64,000 nucleotides of DNA from Thermopolyspora sp044507605 (GTDB taxonomy: Bacteria > Actinomycetota > Actinomycetes > Streptosporangiales > Streptosporangiaceae): assembly GCA_044507605.1 (NCBI GenBank), contig JBIQJI010000022.1, positions 1 through 64,000 of the forward strand. The letters run 5' to 3'. The position numbers and the translations under genes are program-made. Under the pieces are notes generated by a model. It worked only from the letters and a program-made list of their open reading frames with translations, was not told where the DNA came from and searched no databases. Positions 26,251 to 34,856 of the stretch are shown piece by piece (the stretch's first letter is position 1; each line of letters begins with the position of its first letter).

Positions 26251-28887
26251 TCAGGCGCCTCTGAGGATGGCGCCGGTGCGGTCGGAGGCCAGGGCGACGG
26301 CCGCGTCGCGGGCCGCCGTGGTCTCCTCGACGGTCAGGGTGCGGTCGGGGGCGCGGAAGCGCAGGCTATAGGCCAGCGACTTCTTCTCCGCGCCCACCTG
26401 GGGGCCGGTGTAGACGTCGAACAGGCGGATCGACTCCAGCAGGTCGCCGGCGCCCTCGCGCAGGGCGGTGGCGACGTCGGCCTCGGGCACGGTCTCGGGC
26501 ACGATGAGCGCGACGTCCTGGGTCGCGATCGGGTACGCCGACACCCGAGGCGTCTGGGCCGGGCCCGGCAGCATGGCCTCCAGCAGGCTCAGCTCCAGCT
26601 CCATGGCGCAGGTGCGGGGTGGCAGGCCGTACGCCTCGGCGACGCGCGGGTGCAGCTCGCCGGCGTGGCCGACCAGGGTGTCGCCCGCGTGCAGGGCGGC
26701 GCAGCGGCCCGGGTGCCAGGGCTCGTGCCGGTCGGCGGTGACGGTCAGCCGCACCCCGGCCTGGCCGGCGACCATGCGGGCCGCCTCGACGGCGTCGGCC
26801 CAGCTCGCCTCGCGGCCGCCGCCCCACCAGCCGGAGCGTTCGAACTCCCCGGCGAGCACCGCGGCCACGCGCAGCGGCTGGCGCGGCAGCGCGGCCTCGA
26901 TCGAGGCCAGCTCGGCCTCGGTGGGCCTGCGGTCGACGCCGAGCACCGGGGCGGTCAGGGGGGCGCCCGGCTCGGGGCGGTAGACCAGGCCGGTCTCGAA
27001 CAGGGCGACGTCGGCGAAGCCCCGGCCCACGTTGCGGACGAGGGCCTTGAGCAGGCCCGGCAGCAGCGTGGTGCGCAGCAGCGGCTCGTCCTCGCTGATC
27101 GGGTTGGTGAGCCTGACCGCCGTGCGGCGCGGGTCGTCGGCCGGGAGCAGCAGGCCGTCGAGGTCGCGGTCGCCGATGAACGGGTAGCTCAGCACCTCGA
27201 CGTATCCGGCGCTCGCGAGGGCGCGGCCGACGCGGCGGCGCAGCCGCTGGGCCTCGGTGAGGCCGGCCCCGGCGGGGGCGGCCGGCAGCACCGACGGCAG
27301 GCCCTCGTAGCCGACCAGCCGGATGACCTCCTCGGCGAGGTCGTTGGGGTCGGTGAGGTCGGGCCGCCAGGACGGCGGGGTGACGGTGATCAGGTCGGTG
27401 GAGTCGCCGATGACGGACAGCTTGGCGGCGACGGCGGTGCCGCCGGCGACGGTCGCCGTGCCGAGGGCGGCGTGTTCGGCCCCGGTGCCGGCGGCCTCCG
27501 GCGAGCCGTCCGCTTCCGGCCCGGCCGGCTCGGCGGCCTGGGCGCCGGGCTCGCCGTGGCCGGCGCCCGCGGGCACGACGGTGCAGCCGACCTGCTCCAG
27601 GCCGCGCACCACGGTCTGACGGTCGTAGGGCACGCCCGCGACCCGGCCCGGATAGTCGACCGGGATCGTGATCGTGGTGGGTTCCACGTCGTACGACACG
27701 TGGGTGACCCCCGGCTCGGCGGTGCCCTTGCCGTGGGCGACCAGGAGCTGCACGGCCCGCCAGGAGGCGTACAGGGGCAGCTCGCGGTCGACGCCGCGTT
27801 CGAAGCGGCGCGACGCCTCGCTGACGAGGTTGTGGCGGCGCGACTGGCGGGAGATGCCGACGGCGGAGAAGTGCGCGGCCTCGATGACCAGGTCGGTCGA
27901 GGTGTCGCTGATCTCGGTGTGCAGGCCGCCCATGGTGCCGGCGAGGCCGATCGGCCCCGAATCGTCGGTGATGAGGATGTCGTCGGGGTCGAGGGATCGC
28001 GACACGTGGTCCAGCGTCTCCATCGTCTCGCCCTCGCGGGCGCGCCGCACACCGATCGGGCCCTGGAGGCGGGCCCGGTCGTAGGCGTGCAGCGGCTGGC
28101 CGAGCTCCAGCATCACGTAGTTGGTGACGTCGACGGCCAGCGAAACCGGGCGCATGCCGGCGCGGGCCAGCCGCACCCGCATCCACAGCGGCGACGGCGC
28201 CTGCGGGTCGAGGCCGGTGACGGTGCGCAGCACCAGCCGGTCGCAGGCGGTGGGGTCGGCTATCGACGCGGGGTACGACTCGCCCGAGTCGGCCGGCAGG
28301 TCGACGTCGGCGGGGTCGCGGAACGGCACGCCGTAGGCGGTGGCGGCCTCGCGGGCCACGCCGCGGATCGACAGGGCGTAGCCGCGGTCGGGGGTGATCT
28401 CGAGTTCCAGCACGTCGTCGCGCAGCCCGAGCAGCTCGACCACGTCGGCGCCGATGGGCGTGCCGGGCGGCAGGACCATGATGCCGGTGTGGTCGTCGCC
28501 GACGCCCAGCTCGCGGGCGGAGCAGATCATGCCGTCGGACAGGCGCCCGTACGTCTTGCGCGAGCCGATCTCGAACCCGCCGGGCAGCACGGCCCCGGGC
28601 AGCGCGACCGGCACCCGGTCGCCGGCGTCGAAGTTGGTGGCGCCGCACACGATGCCGCGCGGCGCTGCCTCGCCGACCTCGACCTGGCAGTACCTGATGG
28701 GCTTTTTGAACCCGGTGAGCTCTTCGATGGCGAGCACCTCGCCGACGACCACGTTCTTGACCTCGTGGCCGACCGACTCGATGCCCTCCAGTTTGAGGCC
28801 GGCGGCGGTGAGCCGGTCGGCGACCTCGTGGGCGGTGACGGCGGGCAGGTCGACGTACTCGCGGAGCCAGGAGAGCGGGACCTTCAT
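26251..28887 (-). CDS. pheT: phenylalanyl-tRNA synthetase beta subunit
   Basis: Beta chain of the alpha2beta2 enzyme that charges tRNA-Phe. The 878-residue protein starts MKVPLSWLREYVDLP. Domains in order are the EMAP-like tRNA-binding domain (40-150, KNVVVGEVLAIEEL), B3/B4 editing domain (210-390, LVSEASRRFERGVDRE), B5, core, and C-terminal FDX-ACB. It is longer than usual because of an Ala/Gly/Glu-rich insertion of about 50 residues at 437-487 (coding 27425-27575), not seen in most PheT. The start overlaps the pheS stop by one base (TGATG), so the two are coupled. Confidence 0.95.
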   Translation of the reverse strand: MKVPLSWLREYVDLPAVTAHEVADRLTAAGLKLEGIESVGHEVKNVVVGEVLAIEELTGFKKPIRYCQVEVGEAAPRGIVCGATNFDAGDRVPVALPGAVLPGGFEIGSRKTYGRLSDGMICSARELGVGDDHTGIMVLPPGTPIGADVVELLGLRDDVLELEITPDRGYALSIRGVAREAATAYGVPFRDPADVDLPADSGESYPASIADPTACDRLVLRTVTGLDPQAPSPLWMRVRLARAGMRPVSLAVDVTNYVMLELGQPLHAYDRARLQGPIGVRRAREGETMETLDHVSRSLDPDDILITDDSGPIGLAGTMGGLHTEISDTSTDLVIEAAHFSAVGISRQSRRHNLVSEASRRFERGVDRELPLYASWRAVQLLVAHGKGTAEPGVTHVSYDVEPTTITIPVDYPGRVAGVPYDRQTVVRGLEQVGCTVVPAGAGHGEPGAQAAEPAGPEADGSPEAAGTGAEHAALGTATVAGGTAVAAKLSVIGDSTDLITVTPPSWRPDLTDPNDLAEEVIRLVGYEGLPSVLPAAPAGAGLTEAQRLRRRVGRALASAGYVEVLSYPFIGDRDLDGLLLPADDPRRTAVRLTNPISEDEPLLRTTLLPGLLKALVRNVGRGFADVALFETGLVYRPEPGAPLTAPVLGVDRRPTEAELASIEAALPRQPLRVAAVLAGEFERSGWWGGGREASWADAVEAARMVAGQAGVRLTVTADRHEPWHPGRCAALHAGDTLVGHAGELHPRVAEAYGLPPRTCAMELELSLLEAMLPGPAQTPRVSAYPIATQDVALIVPETVPEADVATALREGAGDLLESIRLFDVYTGPQVGAEKKSLAYSLRFRAPDRTLTVEETTAARDAAVALASDRTGAILRGA

Positions 28888-29987
28888 CAGACCTCCATCC
28901 CGAACGCGAGCGTGAAGCGCACGTCTCCCTCGACCATGTCTCGCATGTCCTCGGCGTTGTGGCGGAACATCAGGGTGCGTTCGATGCCCATGCCGAACGC
29001 GAACCCGGAGTAGCGTGCCGGGTCGACTCCGCACGCGACGAGCACGCGCGGGTTGACCATGCCGCAGCCGCCCCACTCGATCCAGCCCTCCGACTTGCAG
29101 GTGCGGCAGGGCGGCCCGCCCGGCGCGGCGGACGCGCCGCGGCACACGAAGCAGCGCAGGTCCATCTCGGCCGACGGCTCGGTGAACGGGAAGTAGTTGG
29201 GCCGGAACCTGGTGCCGATGCCCTCGCCGAACATCACCTCGGCGAACCGGTCGAGGGTGCCCTTGAGGTGCGCCATCGTCAGCCCTTCGTCGACGGCGAG
29301 GCCCTCGACCTGGTGGAACACCGGGGTGTGGGTGGCGTCGAGCTCGTCGGTGCGGAACGTCTTGCCCGGCGAGACCACGTAGACGGGCAGTTCACGGCCG
29401 AGCAGGGCACGGATCTGCACCGGGGAGGTCTGGGTGCGCAGCACCAGCCCGGAGTCGGGCGAGCCGACGAAGAACGTGTCGTGCTCGGACCGCGCGGGAT
29501 GGTCGCGGGCGATGTTCAGCGCGTCGAAGTTGAACCACTCGCCCTCCAGTTCGGGGCCCTCCGCGACTTCGTACCCCATGCCGATGAACGCGTCGGCGAT
29601 GCGCTCCTGCAGGGTGGTCAGCGGGTGCCGGGCGCCGGTGGGCCGGCGGTCCCAGGGCAGCGTGACGTCGACGGTCTCCTCGATGAGGACCCGCGCGTCG
29701 CGCTCGGCCTCCAGCTCGGCCTGGCGGGCGGCGAGGGCCTCGGCGATGGCCTTGCGGGCCGCGCCGACGCGTTTGCCGGCCTCGGCGCGGGCCTGCGGCG
29801 GCAGCGCGCCGATCTCGCGGTTGGCGAGGGCTATGGGTGAGCGGTCGCCGGCGTGGGCGAGCCGTATCTGTTTGAGATCGTCGAGGTCCTTCGCGGCGCC
29901 GATGGCGGCGAGGGCTTCGTCGCGCATGCGCGCCACCTCATCGGCGTGCAGCGGGGTCACCTCGACGGGGTCATAGGTGTTCGGCAT
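28887..29987 (-). CDS. pheS: phenylalanyl-tRNA synthetase alpha subunit
   Basis: Catalytic class II subunit, 366 residues. The N-terminal coiled coil (residues 10-110, DEVARMRDEALAAIGAAKDL) binds tRNA. Motif 2 is FRTDELDATHTPVFHQVEGL near 210 and motif 3 FGMGIERTLMFRH near 335. A zinc-like CxxC pair occurs near residues 285-300 (RCFVCRG and PCRTCKSEG), which is found in several actinobacterial PheS. ATG 29987; the histidine kinase gene ends 80 bp upstream. No T-box-like leader was seen. Confidence 0.95.
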   Translation of the reverse strand: MPNTYDPVEVTPLHADEVARMRDEALAAIGAAKDLDDLKQIRLAHAGDRSPIALANREIGALPPQARAEAGKRVGAARKAIAEALAARQAELEAERDARVLIEETVDVTLPWDRRPTGARHPLTTLQERIADAFIGMGYEVAEGPELEGEWFNFDALNIARDHPARSEHDTFFVGSPDSGLVLRTQTSPVQIRALLGRELPVYVVSPGKTFRTDELDATHTPVFHQVEGLAVDEGLTMAHLKGTLDRFAEVMFGEGIGTRFRPNYFPFTEPSAEMDLRCFVCRGASAAPGGPPCRTCKSEGWIEWGGCGMVNPRVLVACGVDPARYSGFAFGMGIERTLMFRHNAEDMRDMVEGDVRFTLAFGMEV

Positions 29988-30067
29988 GAATCGAGAGCTC
30001 CGTATCAGGGCGTAAGCGGCAGAAGTCTAGTGCCCGGGCCGGCCCACCGGCCCCATGCCACGACCGA

Positions 30068-31183
30068 TCAGGTGAAGTCGGGGGCGCCGGTGGGCACGGT
30101 AAATCGGAACTCGGCGCCGCCGCCGGGCGCCCGCTGCACGGTGATGGTGCCGCCGTGCGCCTCGACGAGGCCCTTGACGATGAACAGGCCGAGGCCGGTG
30201 CCGCCCCTGCGCCTGCGGTTGCCGCGCCAGAACTGCCGGAACACGCGCGAGGCCAGCTCGGGTGCGACACCCTCGCCCTGGTCACGCACGGACACGGCAA
30301 CTCCCCACTCGACGGGTTCTATCTCTATGGTCACGGTACCGCGTCCGTGCCGCACCCCGTTTTCCAGCAGATTGCCCAAAATTTGATCTATTTTGTCCTG
30401 GTCGAGCCAGGTCTCGGGGAGTTCGCCGCGCACCCGCAGGACGTAACGGTCCTCCGGCTCGCCGGCGGCGACCCGCCCGGCGATCAGCCGCCGGGCCCGC
30501 GCCGGCAGGTCGACGATCTGCCGGTGCACCTCGACGCGCCCCGACTCGATGCGCGACACGTCGAGCAGCTCGGTGATGAGGCGGGTGACCCGGTCGGCGT
30601 CGGAGTTGACGGTCTCGAGCATGACCCGCTTCTGGTCGTCGGTGAAGCGGTCCCACTTGGCGAGCAGGGTCGCGGTGAACCCCTTCACGCTGGTCAGCGG
30701 CGAACGCAGCTCGTGGGCGACCGTGGACACCAGGTCGGCGCGGCTGCGTTCGAGCCGGGCGCGGGCCGCGGTGTCACGCAGCGTGATCGCGACCCGGACG
30801 ACGCTGCCGGCGCGCTCGGGCCGGCGGACGAACCTGGCGGCCACCAGCAGCTCCTGCCCGCCGGGCAGATGCAGTGAGCGCTCGGGCTGGCGGGTGCGGG
30901 TGCGCAGCCCGCCCTGCGGGTCGAGGCACTTCCACCAGTCGCGGCCCTCGGCGTCGCGGAAGGGCAGCACGTCGGGCAGCAGCCGCCCGATCGCCTCGTC
31001 GGCGCGCACGCCGGTGAGCCGCGTCGCCGCGCGGTTGAGGGTGATCACACGGCCCGACTCGTCGGTGACGATCAGCCCGTCGGGCAGCTCGTCGACGTCG
31101 ATCACGTTGCTCGGGCATGCGGCGGCGGCTCCGCGATCAGGGGCCGGTTGGGGGGCCCCATGGGGGGATTGTTCGCCCTGCAC
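30068..31183 (-). CDS. PAS-domain sensor histidine kinase (cytoplasmic, orphan)
   Basis: 371 residues with no signal or membrane segment. PAS domain at about 30-140 (LPDGLIVTDESGRVITLNRA), then HisKA with His157 in VSTVAHELRSPLTSVKGF, then HATPase with GNLLENGVRHGRG, VRDQGEGVAPE and GGTGLGLFIVKGL. The start is a GTG at 31183. No response regulator gene is near. It lies between a SpoU rRNA methyltransferase and pheST on the same strand and could be in their operon, which suggests a housekeeping link, but the target is unknown. Confidence 0.9.
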   Translation of the reverse strand: MQGEQSPHGAPQPAPDRGAAAACPSNVIDVDELPDGLIVTDESGRVITLNRAATRLTGVRADEAIGRLLPDVLPFRDAEGRDWWKCLDPQGGLRTRTRQPERSLHLPGGQELLVAARFVRRPERAGSVVRVAITLRDTAARARLERSRADLVSTVAHELRSPLTSVKGFTATLLAKWDRFTDDQKRVMLETVNSDADRVTRLITELLDVSRIESGRVEVHRQIVDLPARARRLIAGRVAAGEPEDRYVLRVRGELPETWLDQDKIDQILGNLLENGVRHGRGTVTIEIEPVEWGVAVSVRDQGEGVAPELASRVFRQFWRGNRRRRGGTGLGLFIVKGLVEAHGGTITVQRAPGGGAEFRFTVPTGAPDFT

Positions 31184-31244
31184 GACCAGCCTCCTCGACG
31201 CTACAAGCCCGACAATAGCGGGTTTCCGGTGCCCCAGGGCAGCC

Positions 31245-32048
31245 TCACGTGCCCGAGCGCATGGCCCGCGCCGAGGCGTACAGGCACACCCCGGCGGCGG
31301 TGGCCAGGTTGAGACTCTCGGCCCGGCCGTAGATGGGCACCCGCACCACCTCGTCGGCGAGCCGCAGCAGCTCCGCGGGCAGCCCCCAGGCCTCGTTACC
31401 GAAGATCCAGGCGGTGGGGGCGGTCAGGTCGGCGTCGTCGAGGGTGGCGGCGCCGGTGCCGTCGGCGGCCAGGATGCGCAGGCCGCGGGCGCGCAGCTCG
31501 CCGATGGCGTCGGCGACGGGCACGCCGGTGACGATGGGCAGGTGGAACAGGCTGCCGGCGCTGGCCCGCACGCACTTGGCGTTGTAGGGGTCGACGGAGG
31601 CGTCGGTGAACACCACGGCGCCGGCCCCGGCGGCGTCGGCGGTGCGCAGCACGGTGCCGGCGTTGCCGGGGTCGCGGGCGTGCGCGAGCACCGCCACCAG
31701 CCGCGCGTCGCGCGGCACGGCGCCGAGCGGCACGTGCACGAACCCGCACACGGCCAGCAGCCCCTGCGGGGTGACGGTCTGCGCCAGCTCGGCCATGACC
31801 TCGCCGCTGGCCTGGAAGACGGGCACGCCGGCCGCCTCGGCGGCCGCCACGATGTCCTGATGCCGCGCCTGGGCGCCGGCGGTGACGTACAGCTCGCTGA
31901 CCACGTCACCGGCCGCCAGCGCCTCACGGACCGCCTGCGGGCCTTCGGCCAGGAAGGCGCGGTCACGGTCGCGGAACGCCCGCTTGGCCAGCCGCCTGGC
32001 GGCCTTGACCCTGGGCGACCTGATGTTGGTCAGCTCGGCACCCGCCAT
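31245..32048 (-). CDS. TrmH/SpoU family RNA 2'-O-methyltransferase
   Basis: Methylates a ribose 2'-OH in rRNA or tRNA using SAM. The 267-residue protein has an N-terminal substrate-binding domain (RSPRVKAARRLAKRAFRDRD). The SPOUT motifs are ARDPGNAGTVLRTADAAGAG near 128, AWIFGNEAWGLP near 209 and AESLNLATAAGVCLYA near 241 (the knotted SAM site). Its place directly downstream of infC-rpmI-rplT and upstream of pheST is the usual actinobacterial and Bacillus-like context for this YsgA/TrmH-like gene. The exact target nucleotide cannot be read from sequence. Confidence 0.9.
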   Translation of the reverse strand: MAGAELTNIRSPRVKAARRLAKRAFRDRDRAFLAEGPQAVREALAAGDVVSELYVTAGAQARHQDIVAAAEAAGVPVFQASGEVMAELAQTVTPQGLLAVCGFVHVPLGAVPRDARLVAVLAHARDPGNAGTVLRTADAAGAGAVVFTDASVDPYNAKCVRASAGSLFHLPIVTGVPVADAIGELRARGLRILAADGTGAATLDDADLTAPTAWIFGNEAWGLPAELLRLADEVVRVPIYGRAESLNLATAAGVCLYASARAMRSGT

Positions 32049-32221
32049 ACCCGTCCCCCCACGTTCGTCGCCGGCCGCGCACCGTCCGAAAGGAAAGAAC
32101 GCCGGTCGCGCCGGAAAGGTTCAGCCGCACACGAAAAAGCGAACCGCCCACCCCGAGGGATGAACGGTCCGCCCTGTCCGTGGCCCATGTGCGCAGGCCC
32201 ATATTCGGATCGGACCGGTGC

Positions 32222-32605
32222 TCAGCTCGCCACCGGAGCGTTCACGTCGGCCGGAAGCGCCTTGCGGGCGGCCTCGACCAGGGCCACGAAGGCCTTGGAG
32301 TCGTTGACCGCGAGGTCGGCCAGGATCTTGCGGTCGACCTCGATGCCGGCCAGCTTCAGACCCTGGATGAACCGGTTGTAGGTGATGCCGTTCTGCCGGG
32401 CCGCGGCGTTGATGCGCTGGATCCACAGGCGCCGGAACGCGCCCTTCTTGTCCTTGCGGTCGCGGTAGGCGTAGGTCATCGAATGGAGCATCTGCTCCTT
32501 GGCCTTGCGGTACAGCCGGGACCGCTGGCCGCGATAGCCCTTCGCCCGCTCAAGTACGACCCTGCGCTTCTTCTTGGCGTTGAGCGCCCGCTTCACGCGT
32601 GCCAT
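32222..32605 (-). CDS. rplT: 50S ribosomal protein L20
   Basis: 127 residues, basic. Signature N-terminus ARVKRALNAKKKRR and core GYRGQRSRLYRKAKEQM, with FRRLWIQRINAAARQNG and YNRFIQGLKLAGIEVDRK in the globular domain. Required for early 50S assembly. It lies 24 bp after rpmI in the infC-rpmI-rplT operon. Its length is normal and nothing is unusual. Confidence 0.98.
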   Translation of the reverse strand: MARVKRALNAKKKRRVVLERAKGYRGQRSRLYRKAKEQMLHSMTYAYRDRKDKKGAFRRLWIQRINAAARQNGITYNRFIQGLKLAGIEVDRKILADLAVNDSKAFVALVEAARKALPADVNAPVAS

Positions 32606-32629
32606 GTCTATCCATCTCCCCGGGGGTCG

Positions 32630-32824
32630 TTACTTCGCGAGCAACTTCTTGATCTGCTTGACGTTCGCGTCGGCCAAGACGACTTCGGACTTGAGACGGC
32701 GGGTCACTCGTGACGACTTGTGCTCGTTGTAGTGAGCACGGTTGGCGCGACGGCGCACGACCTTGCCGGACCCGGTCAGCCGGAACCGCTTCTTCGCACC
32801 GCTGTGCGTCTTCATCTTCGGCAT
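32630..32824 (-). CDS. rpmI: 50S ribosomal protein L35
   Basis: 64 residues, begins MPKMKTHSGAKKRFRLTGSG, the L35 signature. It sits between infC and rplT, 156 bp after infC; that gap holds a strong hairpin and may be a regulatory site. Confidence 0.98.
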   Translation of the reverse strand: MPKMKTHSGAKKRFRLTGSGKVVRRRANRAHYNEHKSSRVTRRLKSEVVLADANVKQIKKLLAK

Positions 32825-32928
32825 GTCAGCCGTCTCTCCTTTACGTCGTGCCGATGCCCGGGCCGGTCACCCGAGTCAAGGGCGTGAACCTGACTGGCGA
32901 AACCGGACCCGGTCTCGGCTCATCCTCG

Positions 32929-32954
32929 GGGCCGCCCGAGGGTCCGGGCGGCCC
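32929..32954 (-). promoter_or_regulatory. hairpin in the infC-rpmI gap
   Basis: GGGCCGCCCG (32929-32938) pairs with CGGGCGGCCC (32945-32954), 10 bp and a 6-nt loop. It is 27 nt past the infC stop and about 100 nt before rpmI. It could be an attenuator, an RNA processing site or an L20-binding structure; no evidence picks one. Confidence 0.45.
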
Positions 32955-32980
32955 AGGCACGTGGCGGCCTACGCCACCCG

Positions 32981-33580
32981 CTACCTGGCGGACCGCTCGG
33001 CCGCGGACACGCCTGCGGACTCGGAGTCGCGCCGGGTGCGAGCGGCCTTCTCGGCCTTGGCCTCCGCTTTCTTCTTGTGCGGCCCGATCACCATGATCAT
33101 GTTTCGGCCGTCCTGCTTGGGCTGCGACTCGACGAAGCCCAGCTCGGTGACGTCCTCCGCGAGCCGTTGCAGGAGCCGGAAGCCGAGCTCCGGGCGGGAC
33201 TGCTCGCGCCCGCGGAACATGATGGTGACCTTGACCTTGTCCCCCGCCTTAAGGAAGCGCACGACGTGACCCTTCTTGGTCTCGTAGTCGTGCGGGTCGA
33301 TCTTCGGCCGGAGCTTGATCTCCTTGATGATCGTGTGCGCCTGGTTGCGGCGCGCCTCGCGTGCCTTCATCGCGGACTCGTACTTGTACTTGCCGTAGTC
33401 CATGAGCTTGCACACGGGCGGCCGGGCGGTGGCCGCGACCTCCACGAGATCGAGGTCGGCCTCCTGGGCCAGCTTCAGCGCATCGCCGATGGAGACGATG
33501 CCGACCTGCTCACCGTTCGGGCCGACGAGGCGAACCTCGGGCACGCGAATGCGGTCGTTGATGCGGGGCTCAGTGCTGAT
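32981..33580 (-). CDS. infC: translation initiation factor IF-3 with noncanonical ATC start
   Basis: Binds the 30S subunit and proofreads start codons. The 199-residue IF-3 has an N domain with STEPRINDRIRVPEVRLVGP, the KLMDYGKYKYE linker, and a C domain with LRPKIDPHDYETKKGHV and MFRGREQSRPELG. The conserved N-terminus begins I-S-T-E-P right after AGGAGGTCCC. The codon there is ATC (33578-33580) and no ATG, GTG or TTG stands at a fitting place. Noncanonical AUU/AUC/AUA starts are a known infC feature that lets IF-3 repress its own translation. The frame is open upstream to an ATG at 33757, but that part crosses the leader hairpins. Confidence 0.93.
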   Translation of the reverse strand: MSTEPRINDRIRVPEVRLVGPNGEQVGIVSIGDALKLAQEADLDLVEVAATARPPVCKLMDYGKYKYESAMKAREARRNQAHTIIKEIKLRPKIDPHDYETKKGHVVRFLKAGDKVKVTIMFRGREQSRPELGFRLLQRLAEDVTELGFVESQPKQDGRNMIMVIGPHKKKAEAKAEKAARTRRDSESAGVSAAERSAR

Positions 33581-33698
33581 GGGACCTCCTAGGTTGGGCT
33601 CGTCGGCCGCCCCTTCGGGCGACCGCCACGTGCTTGACCGTGCCGGGCCGTACGCAGGTGGCATCCGGGATTTTCCGGACACCGAGCCAACGCGAAAA

Positions 33699-33746
33699 GC
33701 CCCGCACGTCGCGCATGCGGGGCCACCGAGCTCTCTGCGAGAGCTC
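33699..33746 (-). promoter_or_regulatory. infC leader: tandem hairpins, probable transcription attenuator
   Basis: In transcript order a hairpin GAGCTCTC-GCA-GAGAGCTC (33746-33728) is followed by GCCCCGCA-TGCGCGACG-TGCGGGGC (33723-33699) ending in TTTT, i.e. a Rho-independent-type terminator with U-tract, rare in this GC-rich window. It lies 119 nt before the infC start. Premature termination controlling the IF3-L35-L20 operon is the likely role; the sensing signal is unknown. Confidence 0.65.
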
Positions 33747-33918
33747 CCCTGGGTCACCGCCGTGGAGCCCGTGAGCCGTTACGACCTTATGGCTTGGCGG
33801 CGCATCCCGGCGGAATCCTTGACCCGCCGACCTCGCGGCCGGGCAGGTGGGAGGAAGACCTCCGCTTGCGCGTCCGGCAGGCACGCCGGACCGATCACGT
33901 AGTTACGTTACCACAGGC

Positions 33919-33947
33919 ATAGTGCGGCGCAATCGCCTACGCGTCAA
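33919..33947 (-). promoter_or_regulatory. promoter of the infC-rpmI-rplT operon
   Basis: Minus strand TTGACG (33942-33947), 17 nt, CACTAT (33919-33924). It gives a leader of about 330 nt that contains the attenuator-like hairpins. No gene lies in 33581-34025. Confidence 0.6.
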
Positions 33948-34025
33948 GCACGATCAAGGAGCGGATCATTGCACTGTGTACAACGCCGGCGGGCGGCCAG
34001 AACTTCCCGGCCACCGGGGTCGGCC

Positions 34026-34856
34026 TCACCGCGCCGACCGGCGGCGCAGCTCGGCCTCGCCGGCAGCGCGCATGGCGGCCACGGGCACATCGGCGCGGCC
34101 CGTCATCAGCTCGACCTGACGGGCGGCCTGGTGCAGCAGCATCGGGAAACCCCCGATGACGGTGCCGCCCGCCGCCTCGACGGCCCGGGCGAGCGGAGTC
34201 GGCCACGGGGCGTAGACGACGTCGAACACGACCGGCACGGCGGCGAGCCGCCCGGCGTACCGGTCGGCGGCTCCCGAGGGCAGCGTGGAGATCACCAGCT
34301 CGGTGTCGAAGGCCGCCGTGTCGAACGTCCGCAGGTCGGTGGCGACGCCCATCCGGCGCGCCGCCGCCAGCAGCCCGGCCGCCCGGCCCGGGTCGCGCAC
34401 GATCACGGTCGCCTTGTCCAGGCCGAGCTCGCGCAGCGCGGCCAGGGCCGAGGCGGCGGTCGCGCCGCCGCCGAGCACGGCCGCCGAGCGGGGCCGGGCG
34501 GCACCGGCCTCCCGCAGGGCCGTGACGATGCCGTACACGTCGGTGTTGTCGCCGTACGGGCCGTCGTCGCGGAACACCACGGTGTTGGCGCCGCCGGTCT
34601 CGGCGACCAGCGGCGAGGCGGCGGCCAGGAGCGGCAGCACGGCCTTCTTCAGCGGCATCGTGAGCGACAGCCCCGCCCAGGAGCCGTCGAGGCCGGCGAT
34701 GAAGCCCGGCAGGGCGTCCTCGGTGCACTCGACGGCGTCATAGCGCCACGCGCCGAGCCCGAGGGCCTGATAGGCGGCGCGGTGCAGCACCGGGGACAGG
34801 GAGTGGGCCACGGGCGAGCCGAGCACGGCCGCCCGCCGGGTGGCAGACACGATCAT
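34026..34856 (-). CDS. aroE: shikimate dehydrogenase
   Basis: NADPH-dependent reduction of 3-dehydroshikimate in aromatic amino acid synthesis. The 276-residue protein has the shikimate-site residues GSPVAHSLSPVLHRAA near residue 12, WAGLSLTMPLKKAVLP with the catalytic Lys near 64, NTDVYGI near 98 and the glycine-rich VLGGGATAASALAAL near 120. ATG 34856 overlaps the mltG stop by 4 nt, so it is translationally coupled to mltG, the usual mltG-aroE arrangement of actinobacteria. Confidence 0.94.
   Translation of the reverse strand: MIVSATRRAAVLGSPVAHSLSPVLHRAAYQALGLGAWRYDAVECTEDALPGFIAGLDGSWAGLSLTMPLKKAVLPLLAAASPLVAETGGANTVVFRDDGPYGDNTDVYGIVTALREAGAARPRSAAVLGGGATAASALAALRELGLDKATVIVRDPGRAAGLLAAARRMGVATDLRTFDTAAFDTELVISTLPSGAADRYAGRLAAVPVVFDVVYAPWPTPLARAVEAAGGTVIGGFPMLLHQAARQVELMTGRADVPVAAMRAAGEAELRRRSAR

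Noticed and set aside
26032..29013. 993-codon plus-strand open frame opposite pheT
   Set aside because: Low-complexity Gly/Ala/Asp/Arg composition typical of antisense frames at this GC content; no ribosome site; pheT is unambiguous.
33570..33714. Short leader ORF starting inside the attenuator hairpin
   Set aside because: No Shine-Dalgarno, no run of regulatory codons and it overlaps the infC start out of frame.
33581..33757. N-terminal extension of infC from ATG 33757
   Set aside because: It would run through the terminator hairpin of the leader and has no homology to IF-3; the conserved protein begins at ISTEPRIND after AGGAGG.
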